From JACDHG01 sp963811585 (GTDB taxonomy: Bacteria > Actinomycetota > Actinomycetes > Propionibacteriales > Nocardioidaceae): a stretch of DNA of 64,000 nt. The stretch is from NCBI GenBank assembly GCA_963811585.1, contig CAWERR010000008.1:868001-932000 (forward strand), written 5' to 3'. The position numbers and the translations under genes are program-made. This document shows positions 8,472 to 17,161 of this stretch, piece by piece; positions within the stretch are counted from its first letter, which is position 1, and every line of letters begins with the position of its first letter. The notes under the pieces were generated by a model. The model was not told the origin of the DNA, did no database searches, and was given only the letters and a program-made list of their open reading frames with translations.

Positions 8472-8855
8472 ATGGGATCCGCTATGGATCAGGGCCAGGA
8501 CATCTTCCGCGTTTGGTGGGATGAGGGCGCCGAGATCGTGCGCTGTGCATGGGACCCTGACGCGGTCTGCGGCGAGGTCGAGGCTCGTCGAAGTATCGAT
8601 GCGATCGAAGCGCTAGGTCGCGGCGCAGCGCCGCTCCTCGTCGACATGCGAGAGCTGAAGACGTTGGATCGTGGTGCTCGCGAGCACTTCAAGACGAGTA
8701 AGGGCGGGGTTGCCGCCATGGCGTTGCTCGTGGAGTCGCCCTTGACGAAGATGCTGGCGAACTTCTTCATGGCGACCGACGGTGATCGCACGCCGACACG
8801 CATGTTCACGAGCCAGTCGGCTGCTCTCGAATGGCTGCACGGGCAACGGCAGTGA
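8472..8855 (+). CDS. STAS/SpoIIAA-like small protein (DUF7793-type)
   Basis: ATG 8472 gives 127 residues; GTG or ATG codons upstream would overlap the XRE gene. The protein has a short beta-rich start, the core APLLVDMRELKTLDRGAREHF that resembles the strand-helix core of SpoIIAA/STAS-like proteins, then a helix with VAALL-type hydrophobics and the MATDGDRTPTRMFTSQSAALEWL end common to this family. No catalytic residues are seen. It probably binds a partner protein or ligand. Its stop overlaps the GTG start of the diguanylate cyclase (GTGA), so the two are translated together. That makes it a likely partner of the cyclase. Confidence 0.65.
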   Translation: MGSAMDQGQDIFRVWWDEGAEIVRCAWDPDAVCGEVEARRSIDAIEALGRGAAPLLVDMRELKTLDRGAREHFKTSKGGVAAMALLVESPLTKMLANFFMATDGDRTPTRMFTSQSAALEWLHGQRQ

Positions 8856-10063
8856 GTACGGCAGAGAAGGGGGATGGCGTCGGTCAGGTCGTCTCCCTGC
8901 TCACCAAGCTCGCTCGCGGTGACTTGACTGTTCGCGGTGTCCCGACTGGTGAAGACGGCGAAATTGACGCACTGATCGTCGGTGTCAACATGCTGGCAGA
9001 GGAGCTCGAAGCGAGCCGGTCCGAGCTGGAGGAGCGGGTGCGTGAGCGCACCGACGAGCTGCAGCGGCTGAACTACGACATCTTGCAGCTCACCGAGCTC
9101 AGCAACCTCCTTCAGGCATGTGGGGATCCTGCCGAGGCCTACGAGGTGATCGAACAGGTCGTCACGTCGATCTTCCCGGGGCTGTCGGGAGCCCTGTACC
9201 TGTTCAACGCGTCGCGAAACCTGTTGGAGCCGAAGGTTGTCTGGGGCCAGATGCCGGTGGATCAGCTTTTCCGGCGCGAGCAGTGCTGGGCGCTTCGCCG
9301 CGGCCAGCGCCATGTTGTTCGTGGCGAACTAGGCGGTCTGTCATGCCCGCACACACTGGAGCGGCTTGGTGACTCGATTTGCATTCCCATGGCGGCTCAT
9401 GGGGAGACACTCGGGTTGCTCCACGTGATGGATCACAGTCTCCAGCCCGGGCCGCATCCGCTGCTGCTCACTGAAGCGAAGCAGCAGCTGGGCGTAGCGG
9501 TCGCCGAGCAGACCTCGCTCTCCCTGGCAAACCTGCAGATGCGCACAGCCCTACGCCAGCAGTCGCTCCGGGACCCGATGACAGGCCTGTTCAACCGTCG
9601 CTTTCTTGAGGATTGGGTCGAGCGAGAGATCAGCCGCGCAGAGCGCGCCGGGACGTCTCTTGGCTTCATCATGATCGACGTCGACGGCTTCAAGCAGTTC
9701 AACGACATCCACGGACACGCAGCAGGCGACTCGGTGCTCGCGGCGGTCGCGGGGGTGATCCGCGCCTCGGTTCGCGCCGGCGACATCCCGTGCCGATACG
9801 GCGGCGAGGAGTTCCTCGTGCTCGTTGCCGACATCGACCTCGACAGCCTGTATGTCAGGGCTGATCGCCTGCGCGAGAGCGTCGCAGTCGCGCAGGTCGA
9901 GTACCTGGGCTCAATGCTGCCTTCGGTCACGATCTCTGCCGGGCTCGCCCTCTACCCAGAGCACGGGACAACGTCGGCCAAGGTTATCCAGGAAGCCGAC
10001 GCCGCTCTCTACGCCGCCAAGCGCCGCGGCCGCAACTGCATCGTTGCGGCCACGGCGACGTGA
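8852..10063 (+). CDS. Diguanylate cyclase with HAMP-like, GAF and GGDEF domains
   Basis: Start GTG 8852 overlaps the previous stop by four bases; the in-frame ATG 8831 would overlap more. The 403-residue protein is soluble. Residues 8-55 resemble a HAMP linker (LARGDLTVRG), followed by a coiled coil (ELEERVRERTDELQRL). A GAF-like sensor spans about 80-225. The catalytic GGDEF domain spans about 235-400. The signature is GGEEF at 317-321, an active variant, and the product-inhibition site RAGD (308-311) stands five residues before it. It should make cyclic di-GMP and be feedback inhibited. Activity is probably set by the GAF ligand and the STAS-like partner. Confidence 0.9.
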   Translation: MSTAEKGDGVGQVVSLLTKLARGDLTVRGVPTGEDGEIDALIVGVNMLAEELEASRSELEERVRERTDELQRLNYDILQLTELSNLLQACGDPAEAYEVIEQVVTSIFPGLSGALYLFNASRNLLEPKVVWGQMPVDQLFRREQCWALRRGQRHVVRGELGGLSCPHTLERLGDSICIPMAAHGETLGLLHVMDHSLQPGPHPLLLTEAKQQLGVAVAEQTSLSLANLQMRTALRQQSLRDPMTGLFNRRFLEDWVEREISRAERAGTSLGFIMIDVDGFKQFNDIHGHAAGDSVLAAVAGVIRASVRAGDIPCRYGGEEFLVLVADIDLDSLYVRADRLRESVAVAQVEYLGSMLPSVTISAGLALYPEHGTTSAKVIQEADAALYAAKRRGRNCIVAATAT

Positions 10064-10079
10064 CGAAGCGGTCTATGGC

Positions 10080-10856
10080 CTAGATCTCGGCGACGTTCTT
10101 GCCGTTTTCGAGGAAGTGATCGTACGAACCGGCGGGTGTCTTCCCGTCCTTGAACGTCAGAACGTCCTTCGAGTACTGCGCCAGGTACACGCGCCGCATC
10201 TTGTCGGTGAAGTTGGGTCCGCTGCGGTGGATGACGACGCTCGAGAACGCAACGATCGAGCCGGCCGGAGCGGTCATGGGGACGCCCGGGTTCGAACCGA
10301 AGTAGCAGATCTTGTCGTTGGTCACCGGGTCCGGGATGTGCTTGATGTAGGACTTGATGCCTGACTGCGAGTAGGGCAGCAGGTAGACCGAGCCGTTCTC
10401 CTCTGTCACGTCGTCGAGCGCGATCCAGCAGGTGAGGTAAGGCTCGTGGTCCTCGTCGACGTACCCGGAGTCCTGGTGCCAGGCGAACGACGTGTCGGGG
10501 TCGCCGGCCTTGATGACGTACTGCTCCCAGAACAGGTAGGCATCCTTGCCGAGGGTCGCCTCGCAGATCTGAGCCATCGTGTCGCTGAAGAGGAACTGTC
10601 GGAGCTCGGGGCGGTCCTTGTAGATCATGTTGCTGAAGTAGCGCCTGCCGCGGGCGTTGATGCCGATCCGGTCGACACCGGCTGCGTCCATGTCGGCATC
10701 GAGCTTGTCGATGGAGTACTGAGCGCCGCCGCGAAGCAGCTCGAGCTGCTCGTCCGTCAGCACGTTCTCGAGGACGAAGTAGCCCTCGCTCTCGTACTGG
10801 GCGATGTGCTCGGCGGTGACCAGTCCGGTGCGGACGGCGTTGTCGGTCGAGGTCAT
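10080..10856 (-). CDS. Phytanoyl-CoA dioxygenase (PhyH)-family Fe(II)/2-oxoglutarate oxygenase
   Basis: This 258-residue protein starts at ATG 10856. The metal site is visible as AWHQDSGY (His-X-Asp, around residues 126-130) and a distal His in SSVVIHRSGPN, and a later RR in MRRVYLAQY suits 2-oxoglutarate binding. Family members hydroxylate small substrates, often natural products or alkyl compounds. The gene is divergent from an AraC regulator with a 136-base shared promoter region. A second, distantly similar PhyH gene lies at 30063-30851 on the other side of the sugar cluster. The substrate is unknown. Confidence 0.87.
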   Translation of the reverse strand: MTSTDNAVRTGLVTAEHIAQYESEGYFVLENVLTDEQLELLRGGAQYSIDKLDADMDAAGVDRIGINARGRRYFSNMIYKDRPELRQFLFSDTMAQICEATLGKDAYLFWEQYVIKAGDPDTSFAWHQDSGYVDEDHEPYLTCWIALDDVTEENGSVYLLPYSQSGIKSYIKHIPDPVTNDKICYFGSNPGVPMTAPAGSIVAFSSVVIHRSGPNFTDKMRRVYLAQYSKDVLTFKDGKTPAGSYDHFLENGKNVAEI

Positions 10857-10992
10857 GCTGTCCTCCAGGGCGCGCGGGCAATGGCCTGCGCTCGTCTTTT
10901 GATTACCTCTCGACAGTAGTTCTCCGGCGCTGGCCGTGGAATGTCTGGACGCGGCGCAGACATGAACGTTATGGCGCCAGTACGGTGGGCTG

Positions 10993-11805
10993 GTGAGCCT
11001 CAGGACTGTGATCGCGGTCTCAGAAGGGCCATTAACGCGGCTCGGCCAGCTGCTGCTGGCCGGCGAGGTTGTCGACGACGAGCCGATCATGCCGTCGAGC
11101 TTGCGGGTGATGGATGCCTATGTCTTGTCGGTCGTATTGGACGGCGAAGGGATCTACCGCGACGGCAACGGACGTGAGGAGCGGATCGGTCCCGGTGCAC
11201 ACACTGTCGTGCCGCCAGGCTTTCCCCACTGGTACGGAACCGAGCCGGGGCAGCGCTGGACCGAGCTTTTTGCCGTCTTCACCGGACCGGTGTTCGACTC
11301 ACTCGCGGGGCTCAGCACGTTCGCGGTGCCGGGACCCCGGTACCCGCAACCGATTCCGTCGATCGGAGCGTTGCGGACCGTGCTGCGGACGCCGCCGCCA
11401 TCTCCGCGTGCCGCCGAGCATCAGTTGCTCGCGCTGGCCGACTGGCTGCTCGACACCGAGGACGCCAGCGCCCTTTCACCAGGCCCCGACCTCAGCCTCG
11501 AGATCCTGAACGCCAGCGGCCGGCTGGCCGACGACCTCACCGGGAGCGTCGACCTGCAGACCATCGCGGCTGAGTCGGGGCTCACCTACGACACGTTCCG
11601 GCGTCGCTTCAGCGCACAGGTCGGGCAGACACCATCGGCGTTCCGGATGACCCGCCGCTTGCAGGCCGCGGCCACCCTCCTGCGTCTGACCGACATGACT
11701 CATCGCGAGATCGCCCGCACGTTGGGCTTCGCAGACGAGTTCCACCTCTCCCGGAGGTTCCGCGCGCACTTCGGCATTCCACCGCGCGATTACCGCAAGA
11801 CCTGA
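10993..11805 (+). CDS. AraC-family transcriptional regulator
   Basis: GTG 10993 begins a 270-residue protein. The first 110 residues form a cupin-like sensor (GAHTVVPPGFPHWYGTEPG). The last 95 form a double helix-turn-helix: LQTIAAESGLTYDTFRRRF, then MTHREIARTLGFADEFHLSR, ending PPRDYRKT, the standard AraC C-terminus. It is divergent from the PhyH oxygenase gene, its most likely target, and lies before the GH39 operon, which has its own LacI-type operator. Confidence 0.9.
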   Translation: MSLRTVIAVSEGPLTRLGQLLLAGEVVDDEPIMPSSLRVMDAYVLSVVLDGEGIYRDGNGREERIGPGAHTVVPPGFPHWYGTEPGQRWTELFAVFTGPVFDSLAGLSTFAVPGPRYPQPIPSIGALRTVLRTPPPSPRAAEHQLLALADWLLDTEDASALSPGPDLSLEILNASGRLADDLTGSVDLQTIAAESGLTYDTFRRRFSAQVGQTPSAFRMTRRLQAAATLLRLTDMTHREIARTLGFADEFHLSRRFRAHFGIPPRDYRKT

Positions 11806-11860
11806 CGCGCCCGCCGATTCGGGCTTGACACTGCGGCTCCGGTGCTGTGGGCTTGGTTGA

Positions 11861-11872
11861 GAAACCGGTTTC
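11861..11872. promoter_or_regulatory. LacI-type operator GAAACCGGTTTC, site 1 (GH39 operon)
   Basis: This is a perfect 12-base palindrome with central CG, typical of LacI-family operators. It lies 74 bases before the first GH39 start and just upstream of a TATGAT hexamer at 11886-11891. The flanking GGTTGA is shared with site 2 at 23874-23885. The LacI gene at 22698-23849 is the expected ligand-responsive repressor. Confidence 0.75.
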
Positions 11873-11945
11873 ACGCGGGGATTTGTATGATATCGCCCTG
11901 ATCGCCGGTACCGCGCACCCCTTGCGACCTACATCTGGAGGACGG

Positions 11946-13805
11946 ATGACCACCGGCACCGAAGGCACTGACATCGACCGTGATCTCGGCGCCCGGGAGG
12001 ACTGGGAGCAGCGGATCTCCACCCGCTCCGACCAGCGTCATACGACTGAGGTTCCCGACCTGCCGCCCCCGGCCGGACTGACCGCCACGCCGGGTTCTGC
12101 TCACGTGACCCTGCGCTGGGAGCCGGTCGACGGCGCCATCGGTTACCTGGTGCACCGAGCGCCAGCCGGGTCGTCGCGCGACGACCTGACCCCGGTGGAC
12201 CACCGCGGTGGCGATGTGCTGTCCGTGCCGGAGACCTGGTACGTCGACACCACCGGCGAGCCGGGCACCAGCTACGACTATGCCGTGGCGTCGGTACCGT
12301 CCGTGAAGGTCTGCTGCGACCTCGGCGAGGTCGTGACCACCGCCTCGCTCGTGGCCGCGGACGCCGTCCCCACTGTCGAGGTGGCCATCGACACGAGTGC
12401 CAGCGGTGAGCCGCTGGCCCGACCGTGGCAGCCGATGATCGGAAGTGAGCGGCTGAGCCAGCTGCTGTGCCCCGACACATCCGGAGGACGGGTGATCGGC
12501 GACGAGCTGGAGTCCGCCCTGCGCCGAGTCCACGACGAGATCGGCGTCAGCACCGTCCGTGCCCACGCGATCCTGCACGACGACCTTGGCGTCTACCGCG
12601 AAGTCGACGGCGAGCCTGTGCACGACTTCAGCGTCATCGACGAGGTCTACGACCGCATCATGGCGATCGGGCTGCGCCCATGCGTCGAGCTCGGCTTCAT
12701 GCCGCGCGACTTGGCGAGTGACCCGGAGAAGACGGTCTTTGAGTACCGCGGCATCACGTCCCCGCCCAAGGACTGGGACCGATGGGCCAACCTGATCAGC
12801 GAACTGGTGCGGCACCTCATGGACCGGTATGGCCATGAAGAGGTGCTCGGCTGGGACTTCGAGGTGTGGAACGAAGCCAACCTCGAGGTGTTCTGGTCGA
12901 GCACGCGCGACGAGTGGATGCAGCTGTACGACGTGACCGCCGCCGCGATCAAGGCCGTGGACCCGCGGCTCGCTGTCGGCGGGCCGTCTTCGGCCGCTTC
13001 CGACTGGGTCGACGAGCTGTTCGACCACACCAGCAAGTCCGGCGCGCCGGTCGACTTCGTGACCACCCACACCTACGGCAACGCACCGCTGGACCTCCGC
13101 CCCACGCTGGCGCGATATGGCAGCACCGCCCGGATCCTGTGGACCGAGTGGGGCGTCTCCCCGCGCCACTTCCATCCGGTCAACGACAGCGTCTCGTCGG
13201 CGACGTTCTTGCTGCACGGGATGCGCTCGTCGGCAGGACGTCTTGACGCGTTGTCGTACTGGGTCGCGAGCGATCACTTCGAGGAGCTCGGGCGTCCGCC
13301 GAAGCTGCTGCACGGTGGGTTCGGGCTGATCACGGTGGGCGGAATCGCCAAGTCGCGCTATCACGCTCTGCACCTGCTCTCGCAGCTCGGTGAGACGCAG
13401 TTGCCGGTGTCCGCTACGGGTGACGGGGCTGATGGTCTCGTGCAGACCTGGGCGTCGCGTCACGACGATGGCTCCCTGACTATCCTCGTCTGGAACCACA
13501 CGCTTGACCAAGACAAGCGAAGCGGCGACGAGTCGCTGGCACGCACCGTGCGGCTGCACCTGGAGGGTCTCGGCGACGGCGCCACGGCCGAGGTCACCCG
13601 GCTCGACGCGGACCACGGCGACGTCACCACGCTGGCCGAGCGGCTCGGTGTCGGTGACTGGCCGACCGACGAGCAGTGGGACCAGTTGCAGGCCGCTGAC
13701 ACGCTGGCGGCCGAGCCGGTCGCTCTGCAGCACGCGCTGGGTGGAGCTGTGCTCGAGCTCGACGTGCCTCAGCCGTCAGCGGTGCTGGTTCACGTCAGAG
13801 GCTGA
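11946..13805 (+). CDS. Glycoside hydrolase family 39-type enzyme (beta-xylosidase-like), paralogue 1
   Basis: ATG 11946 follows a GGAGGAC ribosome site; the protein has 619 residues and no signal peptide, so it acts in the cytoplasm on imported sugar. Residues 35-125 look like a fibronectin-III or similar beta-sandwich (LPPPAGLTATPGSAHVTLRW). The clan-A barrel follows. The proposed acid/base is E310 in EVWNEANLEVFW and the nucleophile E401 in WTEWG, matching GH39. A C-terminal beta domain ends the protein. It is two bases from a paralogue and shares its operon with a GH13 gene. The exact glycoside is not deducible. Confidence 0.85.
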   Translation: MTTGTEGTDIDRDLGAREDWEQRISTRSDQRHTTEVPDLPPPAGLTATPGSAHVTLRWEPVDGAIGYLVHRAPAGSSRDDLTPVDHRGGDVLSVPETWYVDTTGEPGTSYDYAVASVPSVKVCCDLGEVVTTASLVAADAVPTVEVAIDTSASGEPLARPWQPMIGSERLSQLLCPDTSGGRVIGDELESALRRVHDEIGVSTVRAHAILHDDLGVYREVDGEPVHDFSVIDEVYDRIMAIGLRPCVELGFMPRDLASDPEKTVFEYRGITSPPKDWDRWANLISELVRHLMDRYGHEEVLGWDFEVWNEANLEVFWSSTRDEWMQLYDVTAAAIKAVDPRLAVGGPSSAASDWVDELFDHTSKSGAPVDFVTTHTYGNAPLDLRPTLARYGSTARILWTEWGVSPRHFHPVNDSVSSATFLLHGMRSSAGRLDALSYWVASDHFEELGRPPKLLHGGFGLITVGGIAKSRYHALHLLSQLGETQLPVSATGDGADGLVQTWASRHDDGSLTILVWNHTLDQDKRSGDESLARTVRLHLEGLGDGATAEVTRLDADHGDVTTLAERLGVGDWPTDEQWDQLQAADTLAAEPVALQHALGGAVLELDVPQPSAVLVHVRG

Positions 13806-13807
13806 CG

Positions 13808-15607
13808 GTGGGCACACTCGCCCCGCCGACCTCCCTCGACGCAGTCGCCGGAGTTGCTCAGGTCACCTTGACCTGGGCGGCTGTCGACGACGCGGTGGGC
13901 TACGTCGTACACCACGGCACCGAACCTGACGCGTTGGCACCGCTCGATCACGGCGGTGGAGACCTGCTGGTCGTGCCCTGCCTGCCCTACTCCGACACTC
14001 GGGATAGTGCGGGGGGTTGGTATGCCGTCGCGGCGGTCCGCAGCATCGAGGAAGGTCATGGTGCTCCGGGAAGGCCGGTGCCTGCAACCCCGCTTCCCTA
14101 CGACAGCTCGGCTCCGGCTCCGGAAGTCGTCGTCCGGGTGGATGCCGCCGACATTCACGGGCCAACGCCTCGGCCATGGCGGGCATGCATCGGCAGCGAG
14201 CACCTCAGCCACCTGCTGTCCCCGGATGCGTCGGGTGGTCGTCCGATCGGCGCGGAGTCCGTGCAGGCGCTGGCCCGGGTGCACTCCGAGCTAGGCGTGC
14301 AACGCGTGCGGGCACACGGCACTCTCGGCGACGACATGGGTGTCTACCGCGAGGACGCGGACGGTGAGCCCGTGTATGACTTCTCGACGTTGGACACGGT
14401 GCTCGATACGGTCCTCGGCTCTGGGATGCGTCCGATGCTCGAGCTGGGATTCACGCCCAGGGCGATGGCGGACCCGCCATTCCACGAGATTACCGAGGCT
14501 GGGCTTCGCAACCCACCCCGCGACCTGAGCCGCTGGGCAGGGCTCGTCGAGGCGTTCGTTACCCACCTGCGAGAGCGGTACGGCGACGACGAGCTGGCCC
14601 GCGGGTGGGCGCTCGAGGTCTGGAACGAACCCAACCTTGGCGTCTTCTGGACCGGCAGCCAGGACGACTACCTGCGCCTGTACGACGCGTCCGCCAGCGC
14701 GATCCGCCGGGCTCACCCGACACTGCCCATCGCCGGCCCGGCCTCAGCAGCGGTCGGCTGGCTCGACGCCCTGCTCGAGCACGTGGCCCGTTCTGGGTCT
14801 GACCTCGACGTGCTCACCCCGCACGCCTATGGGATCCCGCCGCTAGACCTGCAGCCTGCGTTGGAGAGGCACGGTCTAGGCGACGTCTCTGTCTGGTGGA
14901 CCGAGTGGGGTCCGACCCCGACGCACTTCCATCCCGTCAACGACCACCCGTGGGTCGCGGCCTTCACGGCGCGCGGCATGTTGGCGGCCGCCCAGACCGG
15001 GGCGTCAGTGGCGTGCTGGGTTTCGAGCGACCACTTCGAGGAGCTGGGGCGACCACCGCGCCTCGTGCACGGCGGGTTTGGGCTGCTCAGTGTCGGCGGG
15101 CTCGCTAAGCCCCGCTTCTGGGCGCTTGCTGCTCTGGAGCGGCTCGGCGACGAGGCGGTCGGCGTACAACTGACCGGCGACGGTGCAGAGTCGCTCGTGC
15201 AAGCCTGGGCGGGCGCCGACGCCGCCGACGACGGACCTGCCCGGATTGCGGTGGCCGTCTGGAACGGCACGCTGCAGCAGCACGACTGGGCCGAGGGCCG
15301 CAACGACCTCGACCGCGCGGTCAAGATCGAGTTCGCGTCGCTGCCGCCTGGCCGGTACGACGTACGACACCGCCGCGTCGACTCGGAGCACTCATACCTG
15401 GCGAAGCACGCCGCCGACCTCGGCGTCGTGGACTGGCCCGACGAGCAGCAGTGGGAGGCGCTGGCCGATCTCGACGTCATGGCCCCGCTGCCCCACGAGT
15501 CCGTCGAGGCAGGCCCAGACGGGGGAGCGACGGTGCTGCTCGACCTGCCGACGAGCGCGCTGAGCCTGGTCGAGCTCGTTCCGACAACCGACGGGACTCT
15601 GCCGTGA
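13808..15607 (+). CDS. Glycoside hydrolase family 39-type enzyme, paralogue 2
   Basis: GTG 13808 is two bases after the previous stop. The product has 599 residues with the same order as its neighbour: N-terminal beta-sandwich (LDAVAGVAQVTLTW), GH39 barrel and a C-terminal beta domain. Acid/base is E274 in EVWNEPNLGVFW and nucleophile E366 in WWTEWGPTP. Long blocks such as SSDHFEELGRPP and VHGGFGLLSVGG are shared with paralogue 1, so the pair arose by tandem duplication and then diverged. Divergence elsewhere suggests different linkages or substrates. Its stop overlaps the start of the GH13 gene (GTGA), giving translational coupling. Confidence 0.85.
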   Translation: MGTLAPPTSLDAVAGVAQVTLTWAAVDDAVGYVVHHGTEPDALAPLDHGGGDLLVVPCLPYSDTRDSAGGWYAVAAVRSIEEGHGAPGRPVPATPLPYDSSAPAPEVVVRVDAADIHGPTPRPWRACIGSEHLSHLLSPDASGGRPIGAESVQALARVHSELGVQRVRAHGTLGDDMGVYREDADGEPVYDFSTLDTVLDTVLGSGMRPMLELGFTPRAMADPPFHEITEAGLRNPPRDLSRWAGLVEAFVTHLRERYGDDELARGWALEVWNEPNLGVFWTGSQDDYLRLYDASASAIRRAHPTLPIAGPASAAVGWLDALLEHVARSGSDLDVLTPHAYGIPPLDLQPALERHGLGDVSVWWTEWGPTPTHFHPVNDHPWVAAFTARGMLAAAQTGASVACWVSSDHFEELGRPPRLVHGGFGLLSVGGLAKPRFWALAALERLGDEAVGVQLTGDGAESLVQAWAGADAADDGPARIAVAVWNGTLQQHDWAEGRNDLDRAVKIEFASLPPGRYDVRHRRVDSEHSYLAKHAADLGVVDWPDEQQWEALADLDVMAPLPHESVEAGPDGGATVLLDLPTSALSLVELVPTTDGTLP

Positions 15608-17140
15608 CGGGTGGTGCGCCTTGGTGGCGCGATGCCGTCATCTACCAGGTCTACCTGCGCAGCTTCGGCGACTCCGACGGTGACGGCACCGGCGACCTGC
15701 GCGGCGTTATTGAGCACCTCGACCACCTGGTCGACCTCGGCGTGGACGCGTTGTGGCTCAACCCGTTCTACGTCAGCGGAGACGCGGACGCCGGGTACGA
15801 CGTCATCGACCACCGGGCGGTCGACCCCGACATGGGCACGCTCGACGATATCGACGAGCTGCTCGCGCAGGCGCATGCCCGAGGACTTCGCGTCGTTGGC
15901 GATGTGGTGGCCAACCACACCTCCATCCACCACCCGTGGTTCGAGCGGGCCCGACTCGTCGGCCCCGGGCACCCGGAGCGGGCCCGCTTTCACATCGCCC
16001 CAGGTAAAGACGGTGGTCCGCCGTCCGACTGGGAGTCGTTGTTCGGAGGACCAGCCTGGGAGCCGCTCGGCGACGGCGAGTGGTACCTGCACACCTTCGA
16101 CGTCGAGCAGCCCGACCTGAACTGGGAGCACCCGGACGTGATGGCCGACGTCGAGCGCACGCTGCGCTTCTGGCTCGATCGCGGCTTCGACGGTCTCCGC
16201 TTCGACGCTGCTGGGGCGCTGGCCAAGGCGCCCGGATATCCGCCGGTGTCCGTGCCTGCGAAGGATCGCCAGCCAGGGGACGAGCATCCCTTCAGCGACC
16301 GACCCGAGGTGCACCGGATCCACCGTCGGTTCGCGCAGGTCCTCGCCGAGCGACCCGACCGCTTCGGGGTTGCGGAGGTCTGGGGGCCAGCCTGGCTCGG
16401 TGAGCCCTACTTGCGTCCGGACGAGTTCGAGCAGGCGTTCGCCATGCTGCTGGTGTTCGCCCCGCTCGACGCGAGGGCCATCGGCGAGACCCTGCACAGC
16501 TACCTCGACGCGGCGGCCAGGCAAGGACGACGGCCGGCGTGGCCGCACGGCAACCATGACGTCGTCCGGGCCGCGACGCGGTGGGGGCCAGAGGGGGCGC
16601 TCGCGGTGCTGCTGTTGCTGCTCGCGTTGCCCGGCGCCACCTATCTGTATGCCGGCGACGAGCTAGGGCTTCCCGAGGTGGCTTTGTTGGACGATGACCT
16701 ACGTGACCCGACGTGGCGCCGGTCTGGCGGCACCGAGCAGAGGCAGGGACGGTGCGCGAGTGCCGTTGCCGTGGACTCGCGGCGACACTGGGAACTATGG
16801 CTTTTCCCCTCCGGGGGCGGGTGCACGCACGTGGCTGCCGCAACCGGCCGCGTGGGGAGATCTCAGCGTGGAGTCCCAGCTTGACGAGCCGGGGTCTCCG
16901 CTGGAGGTTGTCCGCGCGGCCATGGCTGCGCGCAAGGACCTCCGCGATGCCGCGTGGCCGACGTGGCTGGCGAGCCCGGACGACGTACTGGCGTTTCGGC
17001 GCGACAACATCACCTGCGTGCTCAACACCGGGACTGACCCACTGCCACTCGAGGCGTGGGGGTCCGAGCTGCTGGCCAGTAGCCGCGCGTTGGACGAGCA
17101 CGGTCGGCTGCCTTCACCCGGGACCGCCTGGCTGCGCTGA
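15604..17140 (+). CDS. GH13 alpha-glucosidase (oligo-1,6-glucosidase type; one frameshift)
   Basis: GTG 15604 overlaps the GH39 stop. The N-terminal WWRDAVIYQVYLRSF and DGDGTGDLRG are classic for GH13 glucosidases. The catalytic residues are D201 (GLRFDAAGA), E258 (VAEVWGP) and D319 (HGNHDVV). One extra C near 16742 breaks the frame after RRSGGTE; skipping it joins RGRDGARVPLPW, the expected continuation, and the frame runs to TGA 17138-17140. The repaired length, about 511 residues, is normal. It probably trims alpha-glucose from the imported glycoside in the cytoplasm. It converges with the ABC ATPase gene. Confidence 0.85.
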
Positions 17141-17161
17141 CCCGAGGCTGGCGCCCTGGGA

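Noticed and set aside
11871..13733. 620-residue open frame on the minus strand opposite the first GH39 gene
   Set aside because: It is a shadow of a high-GC gene: no family motif, poor amino-acid balance, and the plus strand carries a full GH39 order.
14827..16557. 576-residue minus-strand open frame across GH39 paralogue 2 and GH13
   Set aside because: It spans two clear plus-strand genes and has no domain or ribosome site.
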